A stretch of 64,000 nt of DNA from positions 62,001 through 126,000 of the forward strand of contig NZ_LVJI01000014.1 of assembly GCF_001637225.1 (NCBI RefSeq). Direction: 5' to 3'. Of the stretch, positions 1 to 7,900 are shown piece by piece. A model generated the notes under the pieces. The model did no database searches and was not told where the DNA came from. It saw only the letters and a program-made list of their open reading frames with translations. The translations under genes and the position numbers were made by a program. Source of the DNA: Paenibacillus antarcticus (lineage in GTDB: Bacteria; Bacillota; Bacilli; Paenibacillales; Paenibacillaceae). How positions within the stretch are numbered: position 1 is the stretch's first letter; the number at the start of each line of letters is the position of its first letter.

Positions 1-435
1 AATATCCTTATAATTTGGTGGTAAATCCTTCTCCTGTGGACCTTTCAAATGCTTCCATCCTACGATCTTTACATTATCGGGATTCTTCAGTGATATATCT
101 AATGTGAGGGTATCCTTTCCAACCACAATGTGTGGACCCGTTGTAGGAACGACTTCAAGCGTAATCAAGAAATGAAATCCTCTAAAGCCATTCACTCGCT
201 CAACATGTGTTATATCAACATAATAAGGATACACTTCTGGTGAATACGCCAAGATATCTGAATATATTTCATCTATTTTGTTCTCAATATGTGGTAACAG
301 AAAGAGCATCAGCATGTCTTGATACATGAGCTCTTTCGATTCCTCTGGTCTGGGTTTCATTTCAGCGCTACAAGGTAGTGACGATGGAACCATTAATATA
401 ATAACCAGAAATATAGAAACCCATCTTTTTGTCAT
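1..435 (-). CDS. DUF3888-type secreted protein, 3' end outside window
   Basis: The minus-strand frame opens at an ATG at 435-433 behind a good AAAAGGAG ribosome binding site and stays open to the window edge, so the C-terminus is missing. The first 25 or so residues form a signal peptide (Lys-Arg, then a hydrophobic run, ending near SLPCSAE). The mature part carries EESKELMYQDMLMLFLLPHI and an acidic segment followed by PEVYPYYVDI and RGFHFLITLEVVPTTGPH, the pattern I know from DUF3888 proteins of Bacillales. Function of that family is unknown. Assignment rests on pattern memory, not on a search. No operon partner is visible; the gene downstream lies outside the window. Confidence 0.75.
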   Translation of the reverse strand, partial: MTKRWVSIFLVIILMVPSSLPCSAEMKPRPEESKELMYQDMLMLFLLPHIENKIDEIYSDILAYSPEVYPYYVDITHVERVNGFRGFHFLITLEVVPTTGPHIVVGKDTLTLDISLKNPDNVKIVGWKHLKGPQEKDLPPNYKDI

Positions 436-521
436 ATGTGAGAGACTCCTTTTGGAAATGGTATGTAGAGTATCCCTATTAAGTCCAAATTTATGTGACA
501 AATAACGATATAGCTGTTTTC

Positions 522-1605
522 CTAATCGGTTTTTTTCTGAATTAACGAGTCTAGAACCGCATAGCATATCTTTTGAGAAGGTGTCTCGTCATGGTTCGAT
601 ACCACAACTACACCTATTTTCTCAGATGGAACCATACAGACATAGGCATTAACACCAGGGAATTCTCCTCCATGCTCGAAAATGATGTGACCTTCATGCT
701 GCCTTATTCCCCATCCTAAACCATATCCTTCTTTCTCATCAAAGCGCCACACAGGTTCGTACATACGATCAATGATCGCTTGAGACATAAAAGGATTATC
801 CTTCATATATGATGCTAGATATGTACATAGATCATTTGCAGTAGAGTAAATGAACCCCATCGGAGCACCCAAAGCATTGATTGGAAAAGGCGACGCTGAC
901 ACATTCGTCTCTAGATTATGCTCGCTTCCATTATGATGACTACAATAGTATTGTGCAGAGTCTTCATCTTCTTGTACTTTTTCAGCATGTAAGGTAGTTC
1001 TCTTCAGATTTAACTTCTTGGACAGTAAATCTTCCATGCATTCATCCCATTGATTCCCACTAACCTTCTCAAACAGATCCGCAGCGATCATATAAGCCTC
1101 AGTGCAATAACTCCAGTTCGTGCCCGGTGTATGAGACAACGTAATAGATCCGAAAGACTTAGTTACGTCTTCTCTATTGGATATACTTTGAAGAATAGAA
1201 TCAGAAATCAAACATTGTTGTTTCATTTCATCATACATACTGAATTCCCTTATGTTAGGACACAGTAAATTCCCAATCCCTATATCTCCAGAAAATCCAG
1301 CGGTATGTGATAATAATTGTTCAACGGTTATCGTGTTACTGACTAGATTATCCGTGGTTCGAAAATACGGAAGATATTGTACAAGTGGAGCATCCAGTTC
1401 AAGCTTTCCTTCTTCCACTAGTTGTAATTTTAATACTCACGATTGTGTCTGATGTGAAATCTTGTTCATTCTCACCTAGACGAGATTTACCAAATCCTTT
1501 TCCATACACAATCTGATTATCTTTAACTACGGCAACAGCACCACCAACAAGAAAATCCTGCGGGCAAATAAGATTGTCCAACTGTGTTTCTAATGATAAA
1601 AACAT
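522..1605 (-). pseudogene. Serine hydrolase, beta-lactamase/PBP4* fold, frameshifted and missing its SxxK motif
   Basis: Class C beta-lactamase-like (ABH/AmpC) family member in two frames. The N-terminal part starts at the ATG at 1605 (GAGGTG ribosome binding site 8 nt upstream) and reads LVGGAVAVVKDNQIVYGKGF and then DTIVSI. Family members continue with G-S-x-S-K-S-F-T-A; here the frame instead shifts, stops at 1399-1401, and the homology resumes at about 1418 in another frame as LVEEGKLELDAPLVQYLP. The stretch that should hold the catalytic Ser-x-x-Lys is absent. The rest is intact, with WSYCTEAYMIAADLFEKVSG (Tyr kept, usual Asn of YxN replaced by Thr) and FEHGGEFPG (HGG, the KTG-equivalent). 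A deletion that also shifts the frame explains it. No active enzyme can be made. Confidence 0.85.
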
Positions 1606-1737
1606 CGATATATTCACCTCATAATATATTAAATACATGATATAGGAACTCCCGTTAGCTTATTGATTCGAATTCAGGAGTTTGCATTAACCATTCAAAG
1701 AATGTATTTTTAGCTTCACGATTATGTTACTGTAACT

Positions 1738-2505
1738 TTACAATCCTGCTGCAGCTTTAATCTGTTTCCTTTGAGTCATAATGATCTCATTCAATCTTTC
1801 TGTACCGAATGCTCCTGCTGTGAGGGCATTGGATTGTGGATAATAGACCAAACGAAAGGATGTACTATCCCGAAGATGAACACGCAGAAATATGCTATTT
1901 TCATGCTTTGTTTTCTCATAGACCTCATTGAAACTGACATGTGATAAAGGTAATAATTCTTGAATAAATTCAGATGAAGCATCCATGCTAAAGTCGCCGA
2001 TCGGACTACCGTCCATACCGCTTTCTAGACTTACTTTCTCCACTCTTCCGTTAATATCCAATAATTCACCTATTGTTGCTGCATTTGGATTATCAGACAC
2101 TTCATAAATCTTGTTGTCAGCTATAACACGGAACTCTGTCTTGTAACCCTTCATTGCGTATATTTCGGTACCCATTGGAAGGAATGCCGCATCCCCATTC
2201 TTCGCGACATGATCGGAACAGGCATGTTCACTCAGCATATAGGAGACTTTACCTATCTTATCTCCACGTTGGTTCGAAGTTACCTCCTTCGTTTCCCCAG
2301 AGTTCTGTTGATACTTAATACTATTGATCATTAAAAAATCGACCCACTCGATTTCCCCCATACATGATTGTGGTACTCCCTTAAATACTGATTTCAACGC
2401 ATTAATCTGAGAATTTATTCTCATTCCTACCTCACCACAACTGGTTGCTGTCAGGATAATCAGAAGCACAAATAGCGTCTTACTCGTCCACTTAATTTTT
2501 CCCAC
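1738..2505 (-). CDS. Putative lipoprotein of unknown function
   Basis: About 255 residues. A GTG start at 2505 is preferred over the upstream TTG because GAGGTGGTGGG lies just before it. The N-terminus is a lipoprotein signal: basic GKIKWTSK, hydrophobic LFVLLIILTA, then TSCGE as the lipobox with the Cys to be lipidated. The mature part has no motif I recognise; it has a conserved-looking HACSDHVAKNGDAAFLPMGT stretch and RLVYYPQSNALTAGAFGTE near the C-terminus. It would be anchored on the outer face of the cytoplasmic membrane. The next genes on the same strand (membrane protein and a second lipoprotein) are also unknown and separately spaced, so co-function is only a guess. Confidence 0.6.
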   Translation of the reverse strand: MGKIKWTSKTLFVLLIILTATSCGEVGMRINSQINALKSVFKGVPQSCMGEIEWVDFLMINSIKYQQNSGETKEVTSNQRGDKIGKVSYMLSEHACSDHVAKNGDAAFLPMGTEIYAMKGYKTEFRVIADNKIYEVSDNPNAATIGELLDINGRVEKVSLESGMDGSPIGDFSMDASSEFIQELLPLSHVSFNEVYEKTKHENSIFLRVHLRDSTSFRLVYYPQSNALTAGAFGTERLNEIIMTQRKQIKAAAGL

Positions 2506-2638
2506 TAATTCCCACCACCTCAACTCATAGACGATTTGACTGTCCTTAATGTTTCAGAAGATTTCAATCTCACTTAATTACTCATTAGGTAAAAAAATGG
2601 ACTGCCAAAGAATCTAGCAGCCTGTTGCAATTTCGTTA

Positions 2639-2905
2639 TTATTGATCTGTAGATTTAGCGGTATTCGACTCTCTAAATGAACCGAATAAGCCTGTTAATA
2701 GCCCAATTAACCCAATAGTAAATCCGAACCCACTAGAGTCAGCAAAAGCTAATAACACAACGACTCCAAACAATAATAATTGAACACCTAACAGTTGAAT
2801 TTGAAGAACACTTGGTCGGATAAAGTCCAATAACATTCCTGCATGAAACATTATAGTAACTATTAAAATAAGAGCAGTTACAAACGTTAATCCTAAACTA
2901 GCCAT
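2639..2905 (-). CDS. Small membrane protein of unknown function
   Basis: About 88 residues, starting at the ATG at 2905 that follows GGGGTGGTTAGG; an ATG six codons upstream has no such site. Three hydrophobic segments are visible: LGLTFVTALILIVTIMFHAG, then LLGVQLLLFGVVVLLAFA, then GFTIGLIGLLTGLFGSF. The tail (RESNTAKSTDQ) is polar. Probably an integral membrane protein with three helices. No family recognised. Confidence 0.55.
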   Translation of the reverse strand: MASLGLTFVTALILIVTIMFHAGMLLDFIRPSVLQIQLLGVQLLLFGVVVLLAFADSSGFGFTIGLIGLLTGLFGSFRESNTAKSTDQ

Positions 2906-2960
2906 CCTAACCACCCCTAACATTTAATTACTTTCAAAGTAGATTTAAACTCAATGACAA

Positions 2961-3374
2961 TCAGGTTGGGTCCACCGTCTGTACTATCCGTGGTTTAACA
3001 CGAACGACGGGGTCATTAATATTTACGCCTTGTACTACCCATTCCTTAGAGTTATTCAAACCATAATGAATGATAATTGTCTTTCTTTCCTCAGATATCC
3101 ACAGCTTGTCGCCTACATTGCCCGTGATTTCCGCATCCAATGTTGCTTTACTTTCTGTAAACTTCACTTCCCAATCGTCAATAATAATGGGAGACAAGGG
3201 GAATTTCTCATCTTTTTCCGTTGCCTCACCTAATAATATGTTTGAGGACATCATTTCAACATCTCGTATTACCTCATTAGGTGTGGGTACTTCATCATAT
3301 TTTTCATTACCACACGCTACCAATCCAAACATCAAGAAAAGAATAACACTAGTCGTGCACAATACTTTTTTCAT
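2961..3374 (-). CDS. Putative small lipoprotein
   Basis: 137 residues, ATG at 3374 behind a GGGGGG run. The N-terminus MKKVLCTTSVILFLMFGLVA followed by CGNE is a textbook lipoprotein signal with Cys21 as the lipidation site. The rest is a small polar domain containing IIIDDWEVKFTESKATLDAE and IIIHYGLNNSKEWVVQGVNI. No named family recognised. It lies on the same strand as the neighbouring membrane protein and lipoprotein genes but with gaps of 55 nt or more. Confidence 0.6.
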   Translation of the reverse strand: MKKVLCTTSVILFLMFGLVACGNEKYDEVPTPNEVIRDVEMMSSNILLGEATEKDEKFPLSPIIIDDWEVKFTESKATLDAEITGNVGDKLWISEERKTIIIHYGLNNSKEWVVQGVNINDPVVRVKPRIVQTVDPT

Positions 3375-3458
3375 ATTTGCCCCCCCGTGTTAATAACCTG
3401 TTATCAGAAGTTGCTACACAATTATATTTGGTTGGTATATACTCATGAATTGTTGGTA

Positions 3459-3602
3459 TCATAGATTCATCAAATCACTCTTCCCTAATTTGTTCTCTCT
3501 TCCAGCCATCAACTGAATCAATAAATCCTTACCGTCAATTCCTCCTGTAAATTCGACAGACGATGGATTGTTGGCGATATCCTGTTTGGCATAACATATT
3601 AC
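3459..3602 (-). pseudogene. Possible decayed coding remnant
   Basis: An open minus-strand frame of 47 codons without a plausible start reads CYAKQDIANNPSSVEFTGG and then KDLLIQLMAGRENKLGKSDL before a stop. The composition looks protein-like, but I cannot name a family and the frame is closed upstream at 3603-3605. It may be the 3' remnant of a lost gene. The remainder of the 3375-3660 gap shows nothing I can support. Confidence 0.25.
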
Positions 3603-3660
3603 TTATAAGGCTTTCTTTATAAGAAACGCTTCATTGATTGATAAAGTTCAACATTAAATT

Positions 3661-3825
3661 CTAAACTGATCTAATCGTTCGTTTAATCGAATCTATCAAA
3701 TAACTAGTTATCTGCACTAATACCTCGGCCGTGACTATATCACTCATTCGCTTAGCAACTTTCAATATTACATAATTAACTCCCTTTATCGTCTTCTTAA
3801 AGCATCTATAATCACTTAATTTCAT
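3661..3825 (-). CDS. 54-residue ORF of unknown function with masked ribosome binding site
   Basis: The minus-strand ATG at 3825 follows an ideal AGGAGGG with about 8 nt spacing. The product begins MKLSDYRCFKKTIKGVNY and is basic (KKTIKG, KVAKR, KRTIR) with two amphipathic helical stretches, ILKVAKRMSDIVTAEVLV and ITSYLIDSIKRTIRSV. No membrane helix and no family recognised. It lies directly downstream of the MFS gene at 3894-5072 on the same strand, so it can be co-transcribed. Its ribosome binding site sits in the 3' arm of a strong hairpin (next entry). It could be a real small protein or a fortuitous ORF. Confidence 0.45.
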   Translation of the reverse strand: MKLSDYRCFKKTIKGVNYVILKVAKRMSDIVTAEVLVQITSYLIDSIKRTIRSV

Positions 3826-3833
3826 AGTGAAAC

Positions 3834-3878
3834 CCTCCTATTTGACCTAGTAAATCTAGGTATTCATGAAATAGGAGG
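3834..3878 (-). promoter_or_regulatory. Hairpin that would sequester the ribosome binding site of the 54-residue ORF
   Basis: The arms CCTCCTATTT (3834-3843) and AAATAGGAGG (3869-3878) are perfect 10-bp complements. Inside them ACCTAG (3845-3850) and CTAGGT (3856-3861) form a second perfect 6-bp helix around TAAAT. On the minus-strand transcript the 3' arm contains the AGGAGG of the downstream ORF, so folding would hide it. There is no U-run after the stem, which argues against a simple terminator of the MFS gene. Confidence 0.6.
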
Positions 3879-3893
3879 ACTTATAGTGTTTCG

Positions 3894-5072
3894 TTAATTC
3901 AATGCTTTTCTTCCTCTCTCGCTAGATCTGGTAATTTTTAATTTTATCATGATCAATAAGAAAGCCAGCAGTGAAAACATAATTCCGCTCCAGATAAGTT
4001 GATGTATTCCCAAGTGAGAAATAAACCAGCCACCGATAGAAGCCCCTACGGTAATTCCAAGATTGGAAAATGAAACAAACAAACTATTACCGAATTCGGG
4101 AGCCTGTTTTGTCTCCGTTGTTAACCATGTTTGACTAACAATAAGCCCGCCAGAATGCACTGCCCCCCAAATAAATACGATAACAACCATCGGAATGAAA
4201 TAAGAACCCAGATAATAAGCGAGTATGTAAATTACTGTAAATAGCAGAGGAAACATGCTGACAGTCTTTGTAATGCTTTTACTCAATAAGCTCCCAAATA
4301 CAAAATTACCAACAATCATGATTATACCAAAGGCCATCAACATGATACTTATCCATGACCCGTTCATACGTGTTACTTGTCCAAGATATTCAGCAAAGTA
4401 GCTGTAAACAGAAAACATTGCTGCAAAGATAAAAATAACGATCACAATATTTAACCATAATTGAGGATTGCGTAATATACCAAGCTGCTTTCCATAAGAC
4501 ATTTTTTCCTTAACAGGCATAGAAGGAAGCCAAGCTAGTATCCCTGCAAATGCAATCATGCTTACAACAGCTCCAAACAAAAAAGCGGTTTCTAATGAAA
4601 TATTTTCTCCGAGATAAGAAGTCAAAGGCACGCCAAAAGCAAAACCGACCGTTATTCCTGCGAAAACCTTTGTGACCGCTTTGTTACTTTGTTCCGGAGG
4701 GACAAGTTTAGCTGCAGTAACAAGGGCAACCGAAAAAAAGACGGGATGAAATATAGCCGGGATAATACGGAATACAAGCATCACATCGAACTGGCTTGTA
4801 TAGGCATAGACAATATTTGAAATCGCAAAAATAAACACAGCGGTTAATAGAATAACTTTACGATTAATACCAGAAGCGAGTAAAGTCAGGAATGGCCCTG
4901 AAATGGCTACAACTAAAGAAAATATACTAACAAGCCATCCAGCCTGTGATGTCGATATATTAAATTTTTGAGTTACCTGGGGTAGAACACCTATAATACC
5001 CATTTCTGTTGTAATAATGCCGAATACGCCTAAAACCAGAATAATGATAAGCAACGGGTTGACCCTTTTCAT
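3894..5072 (-). CDS. MFS transporter, DHA1 drug/metabolite efflux type
   Basis: 392 residues with twelve hydrophobic segments typical of the major facilitator superfamily. The N-terminal half shows TEMGIIGVLPQVTQKFNIST and GWLVSIFSLVVAISGP, the layout of AraJ/NepI/YtbD-type proton-driven efflux proteins; the loop SGINRKVILLTA takes the place of the usual GxxxDRxGRR segment between helices 2 and 3. The ArsR-type regulator 80 nt upstream on the same strand (5153-5473) probably controls it. Substrate cannot be told from the sequence. The C-terminal tail is basic (KLKITRSSERGRKALN). Confidence 0.85.
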   Translation of the reverse strand: MKRVNPLLIIILVLGVFGIITTEMGIIGVLPQVTQKFNISTSQAGWLVSIFSLVVAISGPFLTLLASGINRKVILLTAVFIFAISNIVYAYTSQFDVMLVFRIIPAIFHPVFFSVALVTAAKLVPPEQSNKAVTKVFAGITVGFAFGVPLTSYLGENISLETAFLFGAVVSMIAFAGILAWLPSMPVKEKMSYGKQLGILRNPQLWLNIVIVIFIFAAMFSVYSYFAEYLGQVTRMNGSWISIMLMAFGIIMIVGNFVFGSLLSKSITKTVSMFPLLFTVIYILAYYLGSYFIPMVVIVFIWGAVHSGGLIVSQTWLTTETKQAPEFGNSLFVSFSNLGITVGASIGGWFISHLGIHQLIWSGIMFSLLAFLLIMIKLKITRSSERGRKALN

Positions 5073-5152
5073 TGTAATTGTAAGCCTCCATGAAGTTCAT
5101 ATACACATATATAGAATTGTAGATATATTGAAATAAAAAAACTCCTTTCCTT

Positions 5153-5473
5153 CTAAAGTTTCTCTTTCAGGAACTCGGCAAATTCCTGGATTGTCGTTTC
5201 GTTTCGACGATAGTACGTCCACTTCCCAATCCGCTCAGATTCCAACAACCCAGCTTTTTGCATAGTCAACAAATAACTCGAGATAACAGACTGTGCAAGT
5301 CCCGCTTTAGCTTGAATATCTCCTACACATACACCAATCTGAAAATTGAGACCTTGTTGTAAATAAGGTTTCTCATCAAAGAATTCCTCTGGATTCTTTA
5401 ACCACTGCATAATTAGACTACGAGTCTCGTTAGACAAAGCTTTATAAATCAATAAAGGTTCCATAAATATCAT
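5153..5473 (-). CDS. ArsR-family winged-helix transcriptional regulator
   Basis: 106 residues. MEPLLIYKALSNETRSLIMQ is the usual ArsR opening (dimer helix and helix 2), GDIQAKAGLAQSVISSYLLT is the recognition helix-turn-helix, and AGLLESERIGKWTYYRRNE is the beta wing. The segment NFQIGVCVGDIQ contains one Cys, but the CxC-type metal site of ArsR/SmtB is not evident, so the signal may not be a metal. The ATG at 5464 is an equally likely start. It precedes the MFS gene on the same strand and is likely its regulator. Confidence 0.85.
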   Translation of the reverse strand: MIFMEPLLIYKALSNETRSLIMQWLKNPEEFFDEKPYLQQGLNFQIGVCVGDIQAKAGLAQSVISSYLLTMQKAGLLESERIGKWTYYRRNETTIQEFAEFLKEKL

Positions 5474-5479
5474 TATATC

Positions 5480-5611
5480 TACTTTTACAGATTTGTAAAT
5501 GCGTTAGCATAATGATTGAAATTTGGGATCACGATAGGCAAACCATAAAGCAATCCCATTGCACCTTTTACCATCCGTTTCAAATCTAATGGTTCAGCAC
5601 ATATAAAGTAC
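5480..5611 (-). other. Spacer with a protein-like frame of unclear origin
   Basis: After the lspA stop a minus-strand frame in a different register stays open and reads FICAEPLDLKRMVKGAMGLL and then YGLPIVIPNFNHYANAF before a stop. It has no start codon of its own. It may be a gene remnant or chance; I do not recognise a family. Confidence 0.2.
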
Positions 5612-6100
5612 TTATTGCACCTTTTGCTTCAATTCCTGCTTCTCCTTATGCCCTGTACGAAATGTATCGATAATGATTAGAATAGCACCACATACGATTG
5701 CCGAATCAGCGAGATTAAAAGTCGCAAAGGTATAATTAATTGCGCTGAAATGAAACTTCAAGAAATCGACCACTTCCCCATATAAAGCACGATCTAGGAA
5801 ATTCCCAACAGCTCCCCCCAACACAAAACTCAGCGCGATTGGAAGAACTCGGTTTCTGGAAGACTTGATTTTTTGCAAAATATAGATGATTCCAACTACC
5901 ACAATGACCGTTATGACAAGAAAAAACCAACGTTGACCTTCAAGAATGGAAAATGCTGCACCATTGTTCCTTTGCGATGTTATATGGAAAAAGTCCCCAA
6001 TAATACTTTTCGATTCCCCGATGTCAAAGTTCTTTACTATAAGCCACTTGGTCATCTGATCGATGATAAATATAAGTAAGGCGATTAGATAATAGTACAT
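5612..6100 (-). CDS. lspA: Lipoprotein signal peptidase (signal peptidase II)
   Basis: 162 residues, ATG at 6100 after GGAGGTAAACC. LspA is the membrane aspartyl protease that cleaves the signal peptide from prolipoproteins after lipidation of the lipobox Cys. Four membrane helices are visible. The catalytic Asp pair is present: Asp103 in GNFLDR and Asp132 in FNLADSAI; the conserved early FIIDQMTKWL and RNNGAAFSI blocks are also there. Length is normal for the family. It is monocistronic here; the usual rluD-type neighbour is absent, although many predicted lipoproteins sit nearby in the window. Confidence 0.95.
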   Translation of the reverse strand: MYYYLIALLIFIIDQMTKWLIVKNFDIGESKSIIGDFFHITSQRNNGAAFSILEGQRWFFLVITVIVVVGIIYILQKIKSSRNRVLPIALSFVLGGAVGNFLDRALYGEVVDFLKFHFSAINYTFATFNLADSAIVCGAILIIIDTFRTGHKEKQELKQKVQ

Positions 6101-6272
6101 GGTTTACCTCCATTGTTTGAGTGTTTCCATTTAATCTAATCACATTGTACAATAATTATTTTTTTCTAACAATTGGACTTATAAGGTGGACGTAGCCCCA
6201 TAATCAATCGCTACGATTGCTTTGAATCGATGAATTGAGACAGGTAACATTCATGTCACATAACAAGAAGAA

Positions 6273-6324
6273 TTGACAAAAATAGTGTTCAATAATATAT
6301 TGTATATGAGCATATGCTCATATA
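6273..6324 (+). promoter_or_regulatory. Promoter with perfect 22-bp metalloregulator operator
   Basis: TTGACA (6273-6278), a 17-nt spacer and TATATT (6296-6301) form a sigma-A promoter. Directly after the -10 box TATATGAGCAT/ATGCTCATATA (6303-6324) is a perfect 22-bp palindrome of the ATATGAnnnnnnTCATAT type bound by CzrA/SmtB-family repressors. Its position over the start of transcription fits repression of the two genes that follow. Confidence 0.85.
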
Positions 6325-6400
6325 CTTAATGAAGCGGCAAACAAACACCCATTTAATTACATACAAGTTCATAAACCATACTAAAGGAGGTCCAATATCC

Positions 6401-6709
6401 ATGAACCAGAACGCTCATTCCTTTTTATCGGCCGATACCGTAGATGAAGCTTCTCGAACGTTCAAAGCGTTAGCAGACCCTACACGGATAAAGATATTAT
6501 ATTTGCTGTCTCAAGAGGAATGCTCTGTTAATCACATTACTGAAGTATTGGAAATGACCCAATCGGCTGTTTCCCACCAACTAAGTATGTTAAGAAATCT
6601 ACGCCTTGTTAAATATAGACGTGAAGGCAATACTTTTTATTACTCTTATGCCGATGATCATGTTATCACCATATTAAATCAAGTATTAACACATATTGAA
6701 TGTAAATAA
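6401..6709 (+). CDS. czrA: CzrA/SmtB-type metal-sensing ArsR-family repressor
   Basis: About 102 residues from the ATG at 6401, which follows AAAGGAGGTCC; an ATG at 6314 lies inside the operator and is not the start. TFKALADPTRIKILYLLSQE and SAVSHQLSMLRNLRLVKYRR (recognition helix plus turn) followed by GNTFYYSYADDHVITILNQV are typical of SmtB/CzrA proteins. The last helix carries DDHVITILNQVLTHIE, with the D-x-H and H-x-x-E spacing of the alpha-5 zinc site of CzrA. The gene is 12 nt upstream of a CDF transporter and behind its own palindromic operator, so zinc or cobalt should derepress both. Confidence 0.92.
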   Translation: MNQNAHSFLSADTVDEASRTFKALADPTRIKILYLLSQEECSVNHITEVLEMTQSAVSHQLSMLRNLRLVKYRREGNTFYYSYADDHVITILNQVLTHIECK

Positions 6710-6721
6710 GGAGGATTTCTC

Positions 6722-7684
6722 ATGGGACATCACCATCATCACGGACACAATCACGATCATCACCATCATAGTCATGGTCACCACGGTCATAGTCATGGTC
6801 ATTTTGAAGAAGCAAGAGAGGGCAATAAAAAAGGGTTGCTTGTCGCACTAATCATTACTGCGGGGATTATGTTTCTTGAATTCTTTGGCGGTATAATCAC
6901 CAATAGTCTGGCCTTATTATCTGATTCTGGACATATGCTTAGCGATACAAGTTCATTATTGTTAAGTTTAGTAGCGATATGGTTCGCATCAAGACCACCT
7001 TCTCCTAATAAGAGTTATGGCTATTATCGCTTTGAAATACTGGCTGCACTATTTAATGGTATTAGTTTATTTATCATCGCTGGATTTATCGTATGGGAAG
7101 CCCTCGGTCGTTTCTCAGAACCACCCACAGTGGCAAGTGGCGCAATGATGTTGATCGCATCCATAGGATTGTTGGCGAATCTCATTAGTGCTTGGTCATT
7201 AATGCGCAAAGGTGATGTGAAGAATAACGTTAACTTACGGAGTGCTTATCTACATATCCTTGGGGATGCATTAGGTTCTGTCGGGGCCATTGTAGCTGGA
7301 ATACTAATGCTCTTATTCGATTGGTATATAGCAGACCCTATTATATCAGTTGTTGTCGCTTTACTGATTCTAAAAAGTGCTTGGGGCGTCATTAAGCATT
7401 CGGTTCATATCTTGATGGAAGGCACTCCACTCACCATTAATCAAACAGAAGTCAAAGCCTTTCTTGAAGAAATCGATGGTGTAATTGATGTGCATGACCT
7501 CCACATATGGACGATTACCTCTGGATTAGATTCTTTAAGCTGTCACATGTTAATTGAAGACAATAAAAACAGTCAGATCATATTACAGGAAGCGATCAAT
7601 ATCATTCGGGATAAATTAAAAATAGAACACACAACGATTCAAATTGAAAATTCGTTAATTACTCATAATGAGTTAAAAGTATAA
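6722..7684 (+). CDS. czcD: CDF-family cation efflux protein (zinc/cobalt/cadmium)
   Basis: 320 residues. The first 27 carry about 17 histidines, a metal-binding N-terminus. Six membrane helices follow. The two transport-site motifs are Asp68/His71/Asp75 in LLSDSGHMLSD and His178/Asp182 in AYLHILGDALG, the HxxxD pattern of zinc-transporting CDF proteins. The cytoplasmic C-terminal domain contains VIDVHDLHIWTITSGLDSLS. It exports divalent metal in exchange for protons. Co-transcribed with the repressor upstream (SD AAGGAGG just after its stop). Confidence 0.93.
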   Translation: MGHHHHHGHNHDHHHHSHGHHGHSHGHFEEAREGNKKGLLVALIITAGIMFLEFFGGIITNSLALLSDSGHMLSDTSSLLLSLVAIWFASRPPSPNKSYGYYRFEILAALFNGISLFIIAGFIVWEALGRFSEPPTVASGAMMLIASIGLLANLISAWSLMRKGDVKNNVNLRSAYLHILGDALGSVGAIVAGILMLLFDWYIADPIISVVVALLILKSAWGVIKHSVHILMEGTPLTINQTEVKAFLEEIDGVIDVHDLHIWTITSGLDSLSCHMLIEDNKNSQIILQEAINIIRDKLKIEHTTIQIENSLITHNELKV

Positions 7685-7740
7685 ACGAAGTTGTTTTATC
7701 TATAAAATCAAACGAGGCGTGTGGACATATGCGGATTCCA

Positions 7741-7759
7741 GCCGCTTCGGCGATTTTTT
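7741..7759 (+). terminator. Possible intrinsic terminator after czcD
   Basis: GCCG-CTT-CGGC followed by GATTTTTT. The stem is only 4 bp, so support is modest; flanking A-rich and T-rich sequence (AAAATCAAA and TTTTTTGAT) may extend it. Confidence 0.4.
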
Positions 7760-7865
7760 GATTATCATTTGCTATAACAAAAAGCCCCCTTAAAGTTTTA
7801 TCAGTCTAAACGTAAGAACGTTTGTCCAATTTCAATGCCGCGAAAAAAACATTCGAAAATTTTTC

Positions 7866-7894
7866 TTGCCCAATAACCCCTATCCTGCTATTAT
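7866..7894 (+). promoter_or_regulatory. Putative promoter of the polyamine operon leader
   Basis: TTGCCC (7866-7871), 17 nt, TATTAT (7889-7894). This is the best sigma-A match upstream of the leader RNA and places the 5' end near 7901. A small perfect hairpin AAACGT-AAGA-ACGTTT lies upstream at about 7808. Confidence 0.5.
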
Positions 7895-7900
7895 AAAGAA

